A stretch of DNA of 64,000 bases. It comes from Flavobacteriaceae bacterium. GTDB taxonomy: Bacteria > Bacteroidota > Bacteroidia > Flavobacteriales > Flavobacteriaceae. Where the stretch lies: positions 372,001 through 436,000 of the forward strand of contig JANQSO010000007.1 of NCBI GenBank assembly GCA_028284005.1, given 5' to 3'. Shown here piece by piece: positions 52,706 to 60,407 of this stretch. Position 1 is the stretch's first letter; each line of letters starts with the position of its first letter. Under the pieces are notes generated by a model. It saw only the letters and a list, made by a program, of their open reading frames with translations, was not told where the DNA came from and ran no database searches. The position numbers were made by a program, and so were the translations under genes.

Positions 52706-53257
52706 ATGATTAAAATTGACTTGAATGATACTTTCAAAGCAACTTCTGTTAGTAAGGATCTAAAAAGATTTACTTTTAACTCAGAACTTTTAGACAAGTC
52801 TATAGTTGAATTACATGTACTAATCAATGAACATCCTGATAAACTTCTGCCCGGAGTTTTTAATCTTGCTTTTGGCCCAATAGGTACAAATGGTGAAATA
52901 GATGACAAAATTAAGCTTAGACATAAAAATGGAAATAAAGTCTTTTCTACTGTTCTTTTTTATGCTATCACTTTTTTAGAAGATAATATTGAAGAATCAT
53001 ATTCTATTGGTATAGATGGTTCTAATGAGGTTAGGGCATATCTTTATCATAGAATGTTTATATCTAATCATGACCATCTATCTGATACTATTCTTACTGT
53101 TGGAGTTGACTGGTATGTTAAATTGCTAAGAAATGGCATGGATATTGAACGTGATGATGAAGATAATCCATTGTTTAAACCAAGGCCTGAGCCATTTGAT
53201 CTAGATAGAAAACCTAATGATCTGTATAGATACTATCTATTTACTTTAAACAATTAA
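52706..53257 (+). CDS. 183-aa uncharacterised protein, first gene of an AT-rich cassette (DUF6934-like)
   Basis: 183 residues with no signal peptide or membrane segment. The core VFNLAFGPIGTNGEIDD (about 51-67), the AITFLEDNIEESYSIGIDGS segment and RAYLYHRMFISNH (about 112-124) resemble a small Bacteroidota family I recall as DUF6934; the assignment is from memory and partial. The C-terminus is acidic and Pro-rich (DEDNPLFKPRPEPFDLDRKP). It is followed after 24 bp by a 63-aa gene. Promoter and terminator of the pair look copied from the upstream 1253-aa gene. The paired small genes are reminiscent of toxin-antitoxin modules, but no toxin motif is visible. Confidence 0.6.
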   Translation: MIKIDLNDTFKATSVSKDLKRFTFNSELLDKSIVELHVLINEHPDKLLPGVFNLAFGPIGTNGEIDDKIKLRHKNGNKVFSTVLFYAITFLEDNIEESYSIGIDGSNEVRAYLYHRMFISNHDHLSDTILTVGVDWYVKLLRNGMDIERDDEDNPLFKPRPEPFDLDRKPNDLYRYYLFTLNN

Positions 53258-53281
53258 AATAAACATTGTATATTTGATATT

Positions 53282-53473
53282 ATGAAGCAAAGTGTTCAAC
53301 ATAAGATAAATACCCTTAAAGCTCTGGCTAAAAGTAATGTTGTTTCTAAAACCGTAGCTAAAAGTTCATCTAGTATAGATAATGATAATTTATCTAAATC
53401 TATTCGAAGTAAAAAAGATGCAGAAGTATTTAGAAAAGAGCTTAGTGTTGCATTTAAATTAGCAAAAGAATAA
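53282..53473 (+). CDS. 63-aa uncharacterised protein, partner of the 183-aa gene
   Basis: 63 residues, rich in Ser and Lys (TVAKSSSSIDNDNLSKSIRSKK), predicted helical ends and a disordered middle, no Cys. TATATTTG at 53269-53276 lies only 5 bp upstream of the ATG, so it might have its own, leaderless promoter besides the shared one. The last codons (Lys-Glu-stop) lie in a DNA repeat shared with the end of the 1253-aa gene. Supported as a gene by the terminator just after it and the shared strand with its neighbour. Function unknown. Confidence 0.55.
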   Translation: MKQSVQHKINTLKALAKSNVVSKTVAKSSSSIDNDNLSKSIRSKKDAEVFRKELSVAFKLAKE

Positions 53474-53525
53474 TTTTAATAATCATATAGTTCATAAAAC
53501 GCCTCCTTAAATTGGGAGGCGTTTT
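53465..53525 (+). repeat. 3'-end repeat, copy 2 (end of the 63-aa gene plus terminator)
   Basis: Aligns with 52419-52480, beginning in the coding end of both genes and running into the terminator stem. Confidence 0.75.
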
Positions 53526-53526
53526 T
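53496..53526 (+). terminator. Terminator of the two-gene cassette
   Basis: AAAACGCCTCC (53496-53506) with GGAGGCGTTTT (53515-53525), 8-nt loop, T-run. The loop and stem are almost identical to the pnp terminator at 48504-48533. Confidence 0.9.
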
Positions 53527-53607
53527 CATTTATGGAAAAATATACACAACAACGTAAATAATTCATAACTTCGTTACAGATCATATACAGGTGTTTGCAG
53601 TTAGAAA

Positions 53608-54330
53608 ATGCAACACACCTTAATTCATCAATCAAAAACAAAAAATAAAATGATTTGGACCATACTATTAGCCGGCTTCATTGGGATCATCTACCCGTTA
53701 TACTTTGTACTAACCTATAAAAAAACGAATGACAGCATAAAACAAGACGACAGGTTTAGGCTCATTGACTACAAAAAAACCCTTGTACTATTTTGGGGTT
53801 TAACGATCCTGATCCTGGTCAATTTTTTCATTACAAAAACTCCTCAATTAAATTTCTATCCAAACTTTGGAACCATAAGCATTATCCTTTCAATTTTGGT
53901 TATAGCACTTTCCATAATACAATACAGGTTTTCCAATGTAAGAGATGAAACCCTCAATACCGCTAAAGACAAGACCAAAGATATATACTTCTACCTGCCG
54001 AAGTCAAAGGGAGAATTTAATTGGTTCATCCTTCTGTCCATAAGTGCCGGAATTTGTGAAGAGATAATTTTCAGGCTCTTTTTATTTGAGTTTTTACATG
54101 AGCATATCAATGTATGGATAGCATTTGTTTTAACAAATATAATTTTTGCACTTACACATATTGGCAGTGGAAAACAAAACATCATCAATGTATTTATATT
54201 AGGGCTGTTGTTTTCTGCCATTTACTATTTTTCAGGAAATATTTGGATAGCGGTCTTCTTACATATTGCCATAGATATTAATGGCGGGATATTAGGATAC
54301 AGAATACATAAGCTTGAAAAAAACAAGTAG
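53608..54330 (+). CDS. CPBP-family intramembrane metalloprotease
   Basis: 240 residues if the ATG at 53608 is used; ATG at 53650 (MIWTILLAGFIG) is an equally good start and removes a polar lead of 14 residues. About six membrane helices. The Abi/CPBP motifs are all present: EEIIFR (151-156), FALTH with His184, and HIAIDIN with His219 and Asp223. The family includes CAAX prenyl proteases and bacteriocin self-immunity proteins. No bacteriocin gene is visible next to it. It lies in the accessory stretch between pnp and rpoD. Confidence 0.88.
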   Translation: MQHTLIHQSKTKNKMIWTILLAGFIGIIYPLYFVLTYKKTNDSIKQDDRFRLIDYKKTLVLFWGLTILILVNFFITKTPQLNFYPNFGTISIILSILVIALSIIQYRFSNVRDETLNTAKDKTKDIYFYLPKSKGEFNWFILLSISAGICEEIIFRLFLFEFLHEHINVWIAFVLTNIIFALTHIGSGKQNIINVFILGLLFSAIYYFSGNIWIAVFLHIAIDINGGILGYRIHKLEKNK

Positions 54331-54465
54331 AACCCGAAGCTACTAAAGAGCTGTATACAATTTCTTACCAAAAACTGTAACCAATATTAAAGAAACCAAG
54401 TCTAAGTTCTTAAAGCCATCTTTTTGGCAAAAATCTAGGTAAAACACCTTCATTAACTAATCATC

Positions 54466-55368
54466 ATGAAAAACTTAGTGTATATCATCATTTTATTTTT
54501 TGTACCCCTATCGGTCCTTTCTCAACAAAACAACTTCAAGTTCGATCACATACTAATTACCAATGATGATGGTATTGAAAACATAGATATATTGATTGCC
54601 CTGGCAAAAAGCGTAAAGCCACTAACTCATAGAGTTTCAGTAGTAGTATCTACAGAGGATCGCTCAGGAAGTTCCAATTACATCACTTTTGGAAAACACA
54701 GATCTTCCTATGAAATAACTACAGAATATTTTAGTGATGATAAGAATATTGGCATTTATACCATGCCCGGCTATCCCGCAGATTGTGTACTATTAAGCTT
54801 AAGTGGCCTATTTCCCAATGACAGGCCGGACCTTGTGTTATCCGGAATCAATGGCGGATCCAATATTGGGGCCGCATGGTTCACTTCGGGAACCATTGGA
54901 GCTGTGAGAATGGCTACTTTTTTGGGAGTACAGGGAGTTGCATTTTCAGGGTTTGATGATGACAATGAGAAGTCGTTTAGCATGATCCCGGAGTGGATCT
55001 CTAAATTCTTAACATCCGGAATTATTGAAAAGATCGATCCAAACAGTTATTTAACAGTTGCTTTTCCGGAAGTGCCGCTTGATGAAATTAAAGGGATAAA
55101 GGTTTCCGAAAGACGAATAGTATACGGCCAACCTGAAGCATTTCAATTTAAAAAAGTGTTTGGAGATAGCATGAGCGAACCGGATGGTAAAACCGTTTGG
55201 GCATTTTCACCAAAGGGTGACCCAGATACCGGCACTGCAAAAGATGATGTTTATTACTTAAAAGAAGGGTTTATTATCATATCGGCAATGACCATAAATG
55301 AAAACGACAAAGATCTGTCTGAAAAACTTAGGTCTATGGAACTATTGATTCCGGCATTTAATGATTAG
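54466..55368 (+). CDS. SurE-family 5'/3'-nucleotidase with signal peptide
   Basis: 300 residues. Signal peptide 1-19 (VLSQ) ahead of a complete SurE fold, which is normally cytosolic. Metal site: Asp34/Asp35 in ITNDDG, the Ser in DRSGSSN (about 65-71) and Asn129 in SGINGGSN; the PGYPADCV and AVRMATFLGVQGVAFSG segments also fit. Such enzymes dephosphorylate nucleoside monophosphates and polyphosphate. Export implies scavenging of extracellular or periplasmic nucleotides. Monocistronic; separate cytosolic surE should exist elsewhere if this is a paralogue. Confidence 0.88.
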   Translation: MKNLVYIIILFFVPLSVLSQQNNFKFDHILITNDDGIENIDILIALAKSVKPLTHRVSVVVSTEDRSGSSNYITFGKHRSSYEITTEYFSDDKNIGIYTMPGYPADCVLLSLSGLFPNDRPDLVLSGINGGSNIGAAWFTSGTIGAVRMATFLGVQGVAFSGFDDDNEKSFSMIPEWISKFLTSGIIEKIDPNSYLTVAFPEVPLDEIKGIKVSERRIVYGQPEAFQFKKVFGDSMSEPDGKTVWAFSPKGDPDTGTAKDDVYYLKEGFIIISAMTINENDKDLSEKLRSMELLIPAFND

Positions 55369-55447
55369 GAGGTCAAAGAACAAACTGCAGCTTAATGTAT
55401 AACTACGCTATTGGTTGATTGTAAATCTACAAGATATAAACACCTTA

Positions 55448-55478
55448 TTGAATACTGCTGTAAAATGGATTATCTTTA
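55448..55478 (+). promoter_or_regulatory. Promoter of the DUF5677 gene
   Basis: TTG at 55448-55450, 20-bp spacer, TATCTTTA at 55471-55478 (one mismatch). Leader about 45 nt. Confidence 0.55.
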
Positions 55479-55500
55479 AGGTATATTGTGATAACTATCC

Positions 55501-55512
55501 TGATTTAATAGG
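55501..55512 (+). repeat. 12-bp direct repeat, left copy
   Basis: TGATTTAATAGG just upstream of the DUF5677 gene; an exact copy at 56481-56492 lies just downstream. Confidence 0.7.
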
Positions 55513-55529
55513 TTGCTATTAAAACCATC

Positions 55530-56459
55530 ATGAAAACAAAACCGATTGACGAAATATTACCACTAAATACTGATAATCATCTTCAAGAAGTCTTAGACTT
55601 ATATTCTGATCTTATTGATGAATCCATAAACTTTGGAACTCATATTCTAAAATGGGATGTAGAAAATCATATAGAAAAAAAAGATGACGGTATTATATCA
55701 CTTTTTTTAAGAAACTGTATTGAATTAGGTGATGGTATCTCAATACTAATTAGACAGTCTTCAATTGACCCAGGCACAATACTTTTGAGAACTCTTTTTG
55801 AAAATAGCTTAGGGATTCTATATTTACTTGAAAAAAATGAAGAACAAAGATTATATTCATTTATGGTCTGGAGAATTAAAAAGGATATTAAATACTACAA
55901 GCAATTTATCTCGTCATATCCAAGCAATGCCGAATTGAAATCGAAGTTGAAAAAAGATAAACTACAACTAAGTTTAGATAAATTTTTTGATCGAGAAGAA
56001 ATTAAAAATATTATTGAAAGAAAAGTAGAGTTCCTTAACAAGCCCAAATTCAAGCAAATAAGTTTGGAATACGAAAAATGCTCAAAAAAACGTAATAACC
56101 CAAATTGGTATTCCTTATTTGATGGGCCCAGAAATATAAAAGAATTATCTTATTATTTTGGAAAAATTGTTGAGTATGAATTTCAATATCGAAAATATTC
56201 AGAAAATGTTCATGCAACAGGGTTAATGAAGGGGTTTGCTAGTGCAGGAGAAGGAAAAGCTCAAATTATTCAAATTCGAGATTTTGAAAATTGCAAAAAC
56301 TTATATATCGCAACAGTTTCGTATCTATTAATGTCTTTCAATGAAATAATTGTAAAAAGAAATATTGAAAAAAGATCTGAATTCTTAAAATGGCACTCCA
56401 ATTTTCGCTTAATTCACAATAAAACAATAAAAGAAAAACAATTCCGCTATAAAAAATGA
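55530..56459 (+). CDS. DUF5677 family protein
   Basis: 309 residues, all-helical and highly charged, without signal peptide. The segment LRNCIELGDGISILIRQSSIDPGTILLRTLFE (about 67-98), here cited by its ends LRNCIELGD and TILLRTLFE, and the later RKYSENVHATG (about 225-235) are typical of DUF5677. That family has no known activity; its members are patchily distributed and sometimes sit near defence genes. Base use is more AT-rich than the flanking core genes. Flanked by 12-bp direct repeats 980 bp apart, it looks like an acquired single-gene insertion. Confidence 0.7.
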   Translation: MKTKPIDEILPLNTDNHLQEVLDLYSDLIDESINFGTHILKWDVENHIEKKDDGIISLFLRNCIELGDGISILIRQSSIDPGTILLRTLFENSLGILYLLEKNEEQRLYSFMVWRIKKDIKYYKQFISSYPSNAELKSKLKKDKLQLSLDKFFDREEIKNIIERKVEFLNKPKFKQISLEYEKCSKKRNNPNWYSLFDGPRNIKELSYYFGKIVEYEFQYRKYSENVHATGLMKGFASAGEGKAQIIQIRDFENCKNLYIATVSYLLMSFNEIIVKRNIEKRSEFLKWHSNFRLIHNKTIKEKQFRYKK

Positions 56460-56480
56460 GGCTAGCTACAAAATGGCATA

Positions 56481-56492
56481 TGATTTAATAGG
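56481..56492 (+). repeat. 12-bp direct repeat, right copy
   Basis: TGATTTAATAGG, identical to 55501-55512. Confidence 0.7.
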
Positions 56493-56548
56493 ATAAGAAT
56501 TTCTTGAATCACAATTTTCACTACCTTTCATAGTATTAACATAATCCG

Positions 56549-56556
56549 TATTTTTG
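56549..56556 (+). promoter_or_regulatory. Candidate -7 box before the 74-aa gene
   Basis: TATTTTTG, exact TAnnTTTG fit, 50 bp before the ATG. No -33 TTG at usual spacing. Confidence 0.4.
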
Positions 56557-56606
56557 AGCAAGGGCCAGGACAAAAAATAGGATTAGCCTTTTTATAAACA
56601 AAACAT

Positions 56607-56831
56607 ATGAATGCAGAATTATTAAAGACCTACAAGCAATTGGAAAGCATGAACCAAACCGAAGAGGTGCTTCAAATTAAAAATCAAATAAAAGAGTCCT
56701 TATACCAACAATTGCGGTATCACTTTTTAGAACTTTCCGGTATCGGACGGGTAATTGGCTATGAAGAACTTCAAAATGAATTGGTTAAGGCCATTGAACT
56801 CCTTGAAATTGAAAAACAAAGAGGGAAATAA
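56607..56831 (+). CDS. 74-aa hypothetical helical protein
   Basis: 74 residues, predicted as two amphipathic helices (MNAELLKTYKQLESMNQTEE and LQNELVKAIELLEIEKQRG) around a short loop with RYHFLELSGIGRVIGYEE. No signal peptide. I do not recognise the family. It has a plausible promoter box and a conventional ATG. Another frame (+1 relative to it) opens at 56813 and stays open to 57352, so a frameshifted longer gene cannot be excluded. Confidence 0.5.
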   Translation: MNAELLKTYKQLESMNQTEEVLQIKNQIKESLYQQLRYHFLELSGIGRVIGYEELQNELVKAIELLEIEKQRGK

Positions 56832-56986
56832 CCACCTTAAATAATAGTAATGGTTCACTATTAGGCTATGCTAAAACTAAAAGCATAATAAACCACATTG
56901 TAAATAATTTTACCGTAATCGAAAACTTTTTTAAAAATCTAGAGAATTTAAAAATTAATGAAGGGGATTTATTCAATTTTAAGATA

Positions 56987-57352
56987 GTGATTATAGTCCT
57001 TCCGATTTTATTTGTAATCGGAATTATTTTTATGAACTATTCGGTAAAGTCCAAATATTCAAATTACCATGATTTGGACAGGTGTAATACCCAAAGTTTC
57101 AAAGTCTCAAAAATTGAGAAGGATCGAGGTGTTCTTTTTTTAAATGATTCCCTTATTTTAGGGACTGCCTACAATAACGATCGACCTGTATTAATGCTCT
57201 ATAGATTTATTGAAATTTCTGACTCTATACATTTAAAAAAATCCTCAGACACCCTTGAATTATATCGAAAAGGCAAAAGATATTGGTTTAAGTACTTTGG
57301 AAAGAAATGTGGTGAAAAAGATGCTAGTTGGCTTGAAGAATTACTTAAATGA
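56987..57352 (+). CDS. 121-aa hypothetical single-pass membrane protein
   Basis: 121 residues from a GTG at 56987. A membrane helix at 1-18 (MIIVLPILFVIGIIFMNY) is followed by a soluble domain with strands (FKVSKIEKDRGVLFLNDS) and two Cys (DRCNTQ; KKCGEKD). The frame is open back to 56813 with no ATG, GTG or TTG before 56987 (ATT at 56954 is possible), encoding a plausible hydrophilic lead. The start is therefore uncertain. Family not recognised. Confidence 0.5.
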   Translation: MIIVLPILFVIGIIFMNYSVKSKYSNYHDLDRCNTQSFKVSKIEKDRGVLFLNDSLILGTAYNNDRPVLMLYRFIEISDSIHLKKSSDTLELYRKGKRYWFKYFGKKCGEKDASWLEELLK

Positions 57353-57493
57353 AATATTAGTACTAACACCCAAAATTTAGCCCCTTTTAGAACCTATTTT
57401 CAAAAAAAAGCAACCTTTTGTAACATTTTGTGTCTTTTTTACGTATAACCTATTGCACAAGCACATTTAACTTAAGAAAAAGGACATACCTTA

Positions 57494-58357
57494 ATGAGAC
57501 AACTTAAAATTACGAAGCAGGTTACCAACAGGGAAACGGCTTCTTTAGACAAGTACCTACAGGAAATAGGAAAAGTTGACTTAATTACCGCAGACGAAGA
57601 AGTAGAGTTGGCACAACGCATAAAAGCGGGTGACCAGCGCGCTTTGGAAAAGTTGACCAAAGCCAATCTGCGTTTCGTAGTATCGGTAGCAAAGCAATAC
57701 CAAAACCAGGGACTTACACTCCCCGACCTTATTAATGAGGGGAATCTTGGTTTGATCAAAGCGGCACAACGTTTTGATGAGACCCGTGGTTTTAAATTTA
57801 TATCCTATGCCGTATGGTGGATCCGTCAATCTATTTTACAGGCACTGGCGGAGCAGTCTCGTATTGTACGCCTGCCATTAAATAAAATTGGTAGCATTAA
57901 TAAAATAAATAAGACCTTTGCCTTTTTGGAGCAGGCACACGAACGTCCACCTTCTGCAGAAGAGATCGCAAAAGAGTTGGATATGACGATCAACGATGTG
58001 AAGGAGTCCATGAAGAACTCCGGCCGTCACGTATCTATGGATGCGCCTTTGGTTGAAGGAGAAGATTCTAACCTCTACGATGTATTGCGTAGTGGTGAGT
58101 CTCCTAATCCGGATCGTACCTTGTTGCACGAATCGCTTCGTACCGAAATTGAGCGTGCCCTGGAAACCTTAACACCCAGAGAAGCAGACGTGATCCGTTT
58201 GTATTTTGGTTTAGGTGACCAGCACCCAATGACACTTGAAGAGATTGGTGAGACCTTTGACCTTACCCGTGAACGTGTAAGGCAGATCAAAGAAAAAGCG
58301 ATACGACGTTTAAAGCATACTTCAAGAAGTAAGATCTTAAAGACATATTTGGGGTAA
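57494..58357 (+). CDS. rpoD: Primary RNA polymerase sigma factor
   Basis: 287 residues, the short Bacteroidota primary sigma without the large N-terminal region 1.1. Region 1.2 ([20 protein letters not shown], about 17-36), region 2 with [36 protein letters not shown] and [13 protein letters not shown], region 3 ([13 protein letters not shown] ... [13 protein letters not shown]) and region 4 ([38 protein letters not shown]). It recognises the TTG/TAnnTTTG promoters seen throughout this window. Followed by two tandem terminators. Confidence 0.97.
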   Translation: MRQLKITKQVTNRETASLDKYLQEIGKVDLITADEEVELAQRIKAGDQRALEKLTKANLRFVVSVAKQYQNQGLTLPDLINEGNLGLIKAAQRFDETRGFKFISYAVWWIRQSILQALAEQSRIVRLPLNKIGSINKINKTFAFLEQAHERPPSAEEIAKELDMTINDVKESMKNSGRHVSMDAPLVEGEDSNLYDVLRSGESPNPDRTLLHESLRTEIERALETLTPREADVIRLYFGLGDQHPMTLEEIGETFDLTRERVRQIKEKAIRRLKHTSRSKILKTYLG

Positions 58358-58378
58358 GATATCCCAATAACAGCAACA

Positions 58379-58446
58379 AACAGTTAAAAATAACTGTTCG
58401 TTTTTTGATTGATGAATGACCTCCGGCTGATTACCGGAGGTTTTTC
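58379..58446 (+). terminator. Two tandem terminators after rpoD
   Basis: First: AACAGTTA (58379-58386) with TAACTGTT (58391-58398), AAAA loop, then T6. Second: ACCTCCGG (58419-58426) with CCGGAGGT (58434-58441), 7-nt loop, then T-run. Confidence 0.85.
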
Positions 58447-58616
58447 ATTTACAACCTTTTGTTTAATAATGTATTTTGTATACCATGGCCTCACCCAAAG
58501 CGGGAGTAAGTCATCTTTAGAACAACTACTTAAAATCACCGTAAAAAGGAGTATATTAAAATGATTCTTTTCAGACTATATGTTTTAAATTAATACCCTC
58601 TGAATCATTAATTGTA

Positions 58617-59159
58617 TTATTGTTTAGCTTTGAAGTTAAACTGAAACACAAGGCCACCATTGTAAATAACACTTTCAGCATTAAAATTTACGTGGAATTG
58701 AAGGCCCAGCGAGAATTTATTTCCTAACATAAATCTAAGTTTCGTTGTTAGAGGAACACCAATTGTTTTGGAGGTTACATCACCTCCAATCCCATTATTT
58801 GCATTTCTATCAAAGGTTGTGAACGAAAAATACCCTGCTCCGGCATGCATATCCCAGTACATATTTTTATTAATTCGGAATTGTCTGCCATAGAGAAAAT
58901 TAAATTCAGAGTAACTATCATTTTTTTCCAGAATATCAAGTTCAGATCCAGTCCCAAACTGAACAGAGAATAGGTGATGATCCTTAGAAGCACTAATATC
59001 GGCATATATAGATCCCCCCCCATCTCCGCTACCAATTTTTGATACCACCAAAGGTGTTAAGGAAACCGAATGAAACTTAAACTTTGAAGTATTTTCGTGT
59101 TCTTGACTCAATAAGCTACTACAACATAAAAAAGTGAGAATTACCAATACATGTTTCAT
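58617..59159 (-). CDS. Hypothetical outer membrane beta-barrel protein
   Basis: 180 residues. Signal peptide 1-19 (LLSQ). The rest is alternating strands with aromatic ends: SVSLTPLVVSKIGSGDGGGS, HHLFSVQFGTGSELD, MYWDMHAGAGYFSFTTFDR, KFSLGLQFHVNFN and the final GGLVFQFNFKAKQ. This suits a small eight-strand barrel of the outer membrane. No named family recognised. It stands alone and diverges from the HTH regulator gene. Confidence 0.7.
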   Translation of the reverse strand: MKHVLVILTFLCCSSLLSQEHENTSKFKFHSVSLTPLVVSKIGSGDGGGSIYADISASKDHHLFSVQFGTGSELDILEKNDSYSEFNFLYGRQFRINKNMYWDMHAGAGYFSFTTFDRNANNGIGGDVTSKTIGVPLTTKLRFMLGNKFSLGLQFHVNFNAESVIYNGGLVFQFNFKAKQ

Positions 59160-59242
59160 GATAAAATAAATTTTAAGTTCTCCATTAAAAATATTTGTAA
59201 TTATCGCTTGTCAATAGTGCATAATCTGAATTATTGTAAAAT

Positions 59243-59265
59243 TATTTTGCATTTTTTGCAAAATA
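59243..59265 (+). promoter_or_regulatory. 9-bp inverted repeat upstream of the HTH gene, candidate operator
   Basis: TATTTTGCA (59243-59251) and TGCAAAATA (59257-59265) form a perfect palindrome with a TTTTT centre, 31 bp upstream of the regulator's ATG and in the divergent gap with the barrel gene. Suits autoregulation; not shown. Confidence 0.45.
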
Positions 59266-59295
59266 TTGTATCATTAATAATCAAAAAATTAAATT

Positions 59296-60294
59296 ATGCA
59301 AGAGTTGTTTATAGAATATATCCAAGGGCAGCTGGGAGAGAAACAGTCCATTATAGACGAAATTGGGGGCATTCTTAATTTAAGTTACGATGCGGCCTAT
59401 AGGCGGGTAACCTCCAGAACCAGTTTATCTTTGGAAGAAGCGGTAGTATTGGCCAAACACTTTAAGATCTCGCTTAACAAACTATATGAAGTTGGGGAAC
59501 AAAATACGTTACTTGCAGAAAAATCTCCAGCTATTCGAGATGTCTTTGGGCTGGAGAATTATTTCAACACTTCTTTCAAGAGCATCGAACCACTCATCAA
59601 GCTAAAAAGTGCTTCCATTATATATTCGGCAAAGGACATCCCAATATTTTATACGCTAACGGATACGTTTATCACAAAATACAAATTCTATGTTTGGCTG
59701 AAATTCTTAAATGAAGACGGTAGCATGTCCAGGACCTCCTTTGAAGAATTTATAGAAACGATCCCGGCTTCACTTATAAAAAGCGCAGTAAACCTGGCAG
59801 ACCGTTACAACTATATCAATATAACCGAGTTTTGGAACGACAATACCATTAATGGCACCTTGCAGCAGATCTTCTACTATTTTGAAACCGGTTTACTATC
59901 TAAAAAATATGCTTTACTTATTTGTAATGACCTAAATGACATAGTAAATCATGTGGAGCAACAGACCATTGACCAAACCATTCTTAACTCCAAAAGCAAT
60001 GCCACCTACCACTTATATAAAAGTGACCTGCTCACTATGAGTAATACCGTCATGGTAAAAACGCAGTACCATAAAATGTTTTTTAATCCGTTTACGGTGC
60101 TCACGTATTTAAAAATACAACACCCTCCAACTTGTAATGAAATGGACCGGTTCTTTGAGAAACAAATGAAGAATTCAAAATTACTTGTTAATGCAGGAGA
60201 GAAAGATCGTGCATTATTCTTTAACAAGATGCGGCAAAAGATCAATACCATCATTGAGCGTATCAATATAAACAACGATCTCATTTACTTTTAG
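59296..60294 (+). CDS. HTH transcriptional regulator with large C-terminal domain
   Basis: 332 residues. N-terminal helix-turn-helix (about 15-60): QSIIDEIGGILNLSYDAAYRRV and LSLEEAVVLAKHFKISLNKLY, which has an XRE/BetR-like look. The remaining ~270 residues are helical with aromatic patches (FWNDNTINGTLQQIFYYFE) and do not match a family I know; such proteins are common in Bacteroidota. It lies between rpoD and rpe with an inverted repeat upstream. Ligand and targets unknown. Confidence 0.72.
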   Translation: MQELFIEYIQGQLGEKQSIIDEIGGILNLSYDAAYRRVTSRTSLSLEEAVVLAKHFKISLNKLYEVGEQNTLLAEKSPAIRDVFGLENYFNTSFKSIEPLIKLKSASIIYSAKDIPIFYTLTDTFITKYKFYVWLKFLNEDGSMSRTSFEEFIETIPASLIKSAVNLADRYNYINITEFWNDNTINGTLQQIFYYFETGLLSKKYALLICNDLNDIVNHVEQQTIDQTILNSKSNATYHLYKSDLLTMSNTVMVKTQYHKMFFNPFTVLTYLKIQHPPTCNEMDRFFEKQMKNSKLLVNAGEKDRALFFNKMRQKINTIIERININNDLIYF

Positions 60295-60383
60295 GTCACG
60301 ATTTTTGTTTTAGTAGGTAGTCTTCGCCCAAGTACTGGAGTTTTTCATTTACTGAACTTGTTTTAAGGTCTCATTTATATTAT

Positions 60384-60391
60384 TACTTTTG
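60384..60391 (+). promoter_or_regulatory. Candidate -7 box of rpe
   Basis: TACTTTTG, exact TAnnTTTG fit, 16 bp before the ATG. A TTG at 60358-60360 gives a long 23-bp spacer. Confidence 0.45.
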
Positions 60392-60407
60392 CAGAAACCT
60401 TTTTATT

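Noticed and set aside
53608..54330. CPBP protease as bacteriocin immunity protein
   Set aside because: No bacteriocin precursor or exporter is visible nearby; the family has many other roles.
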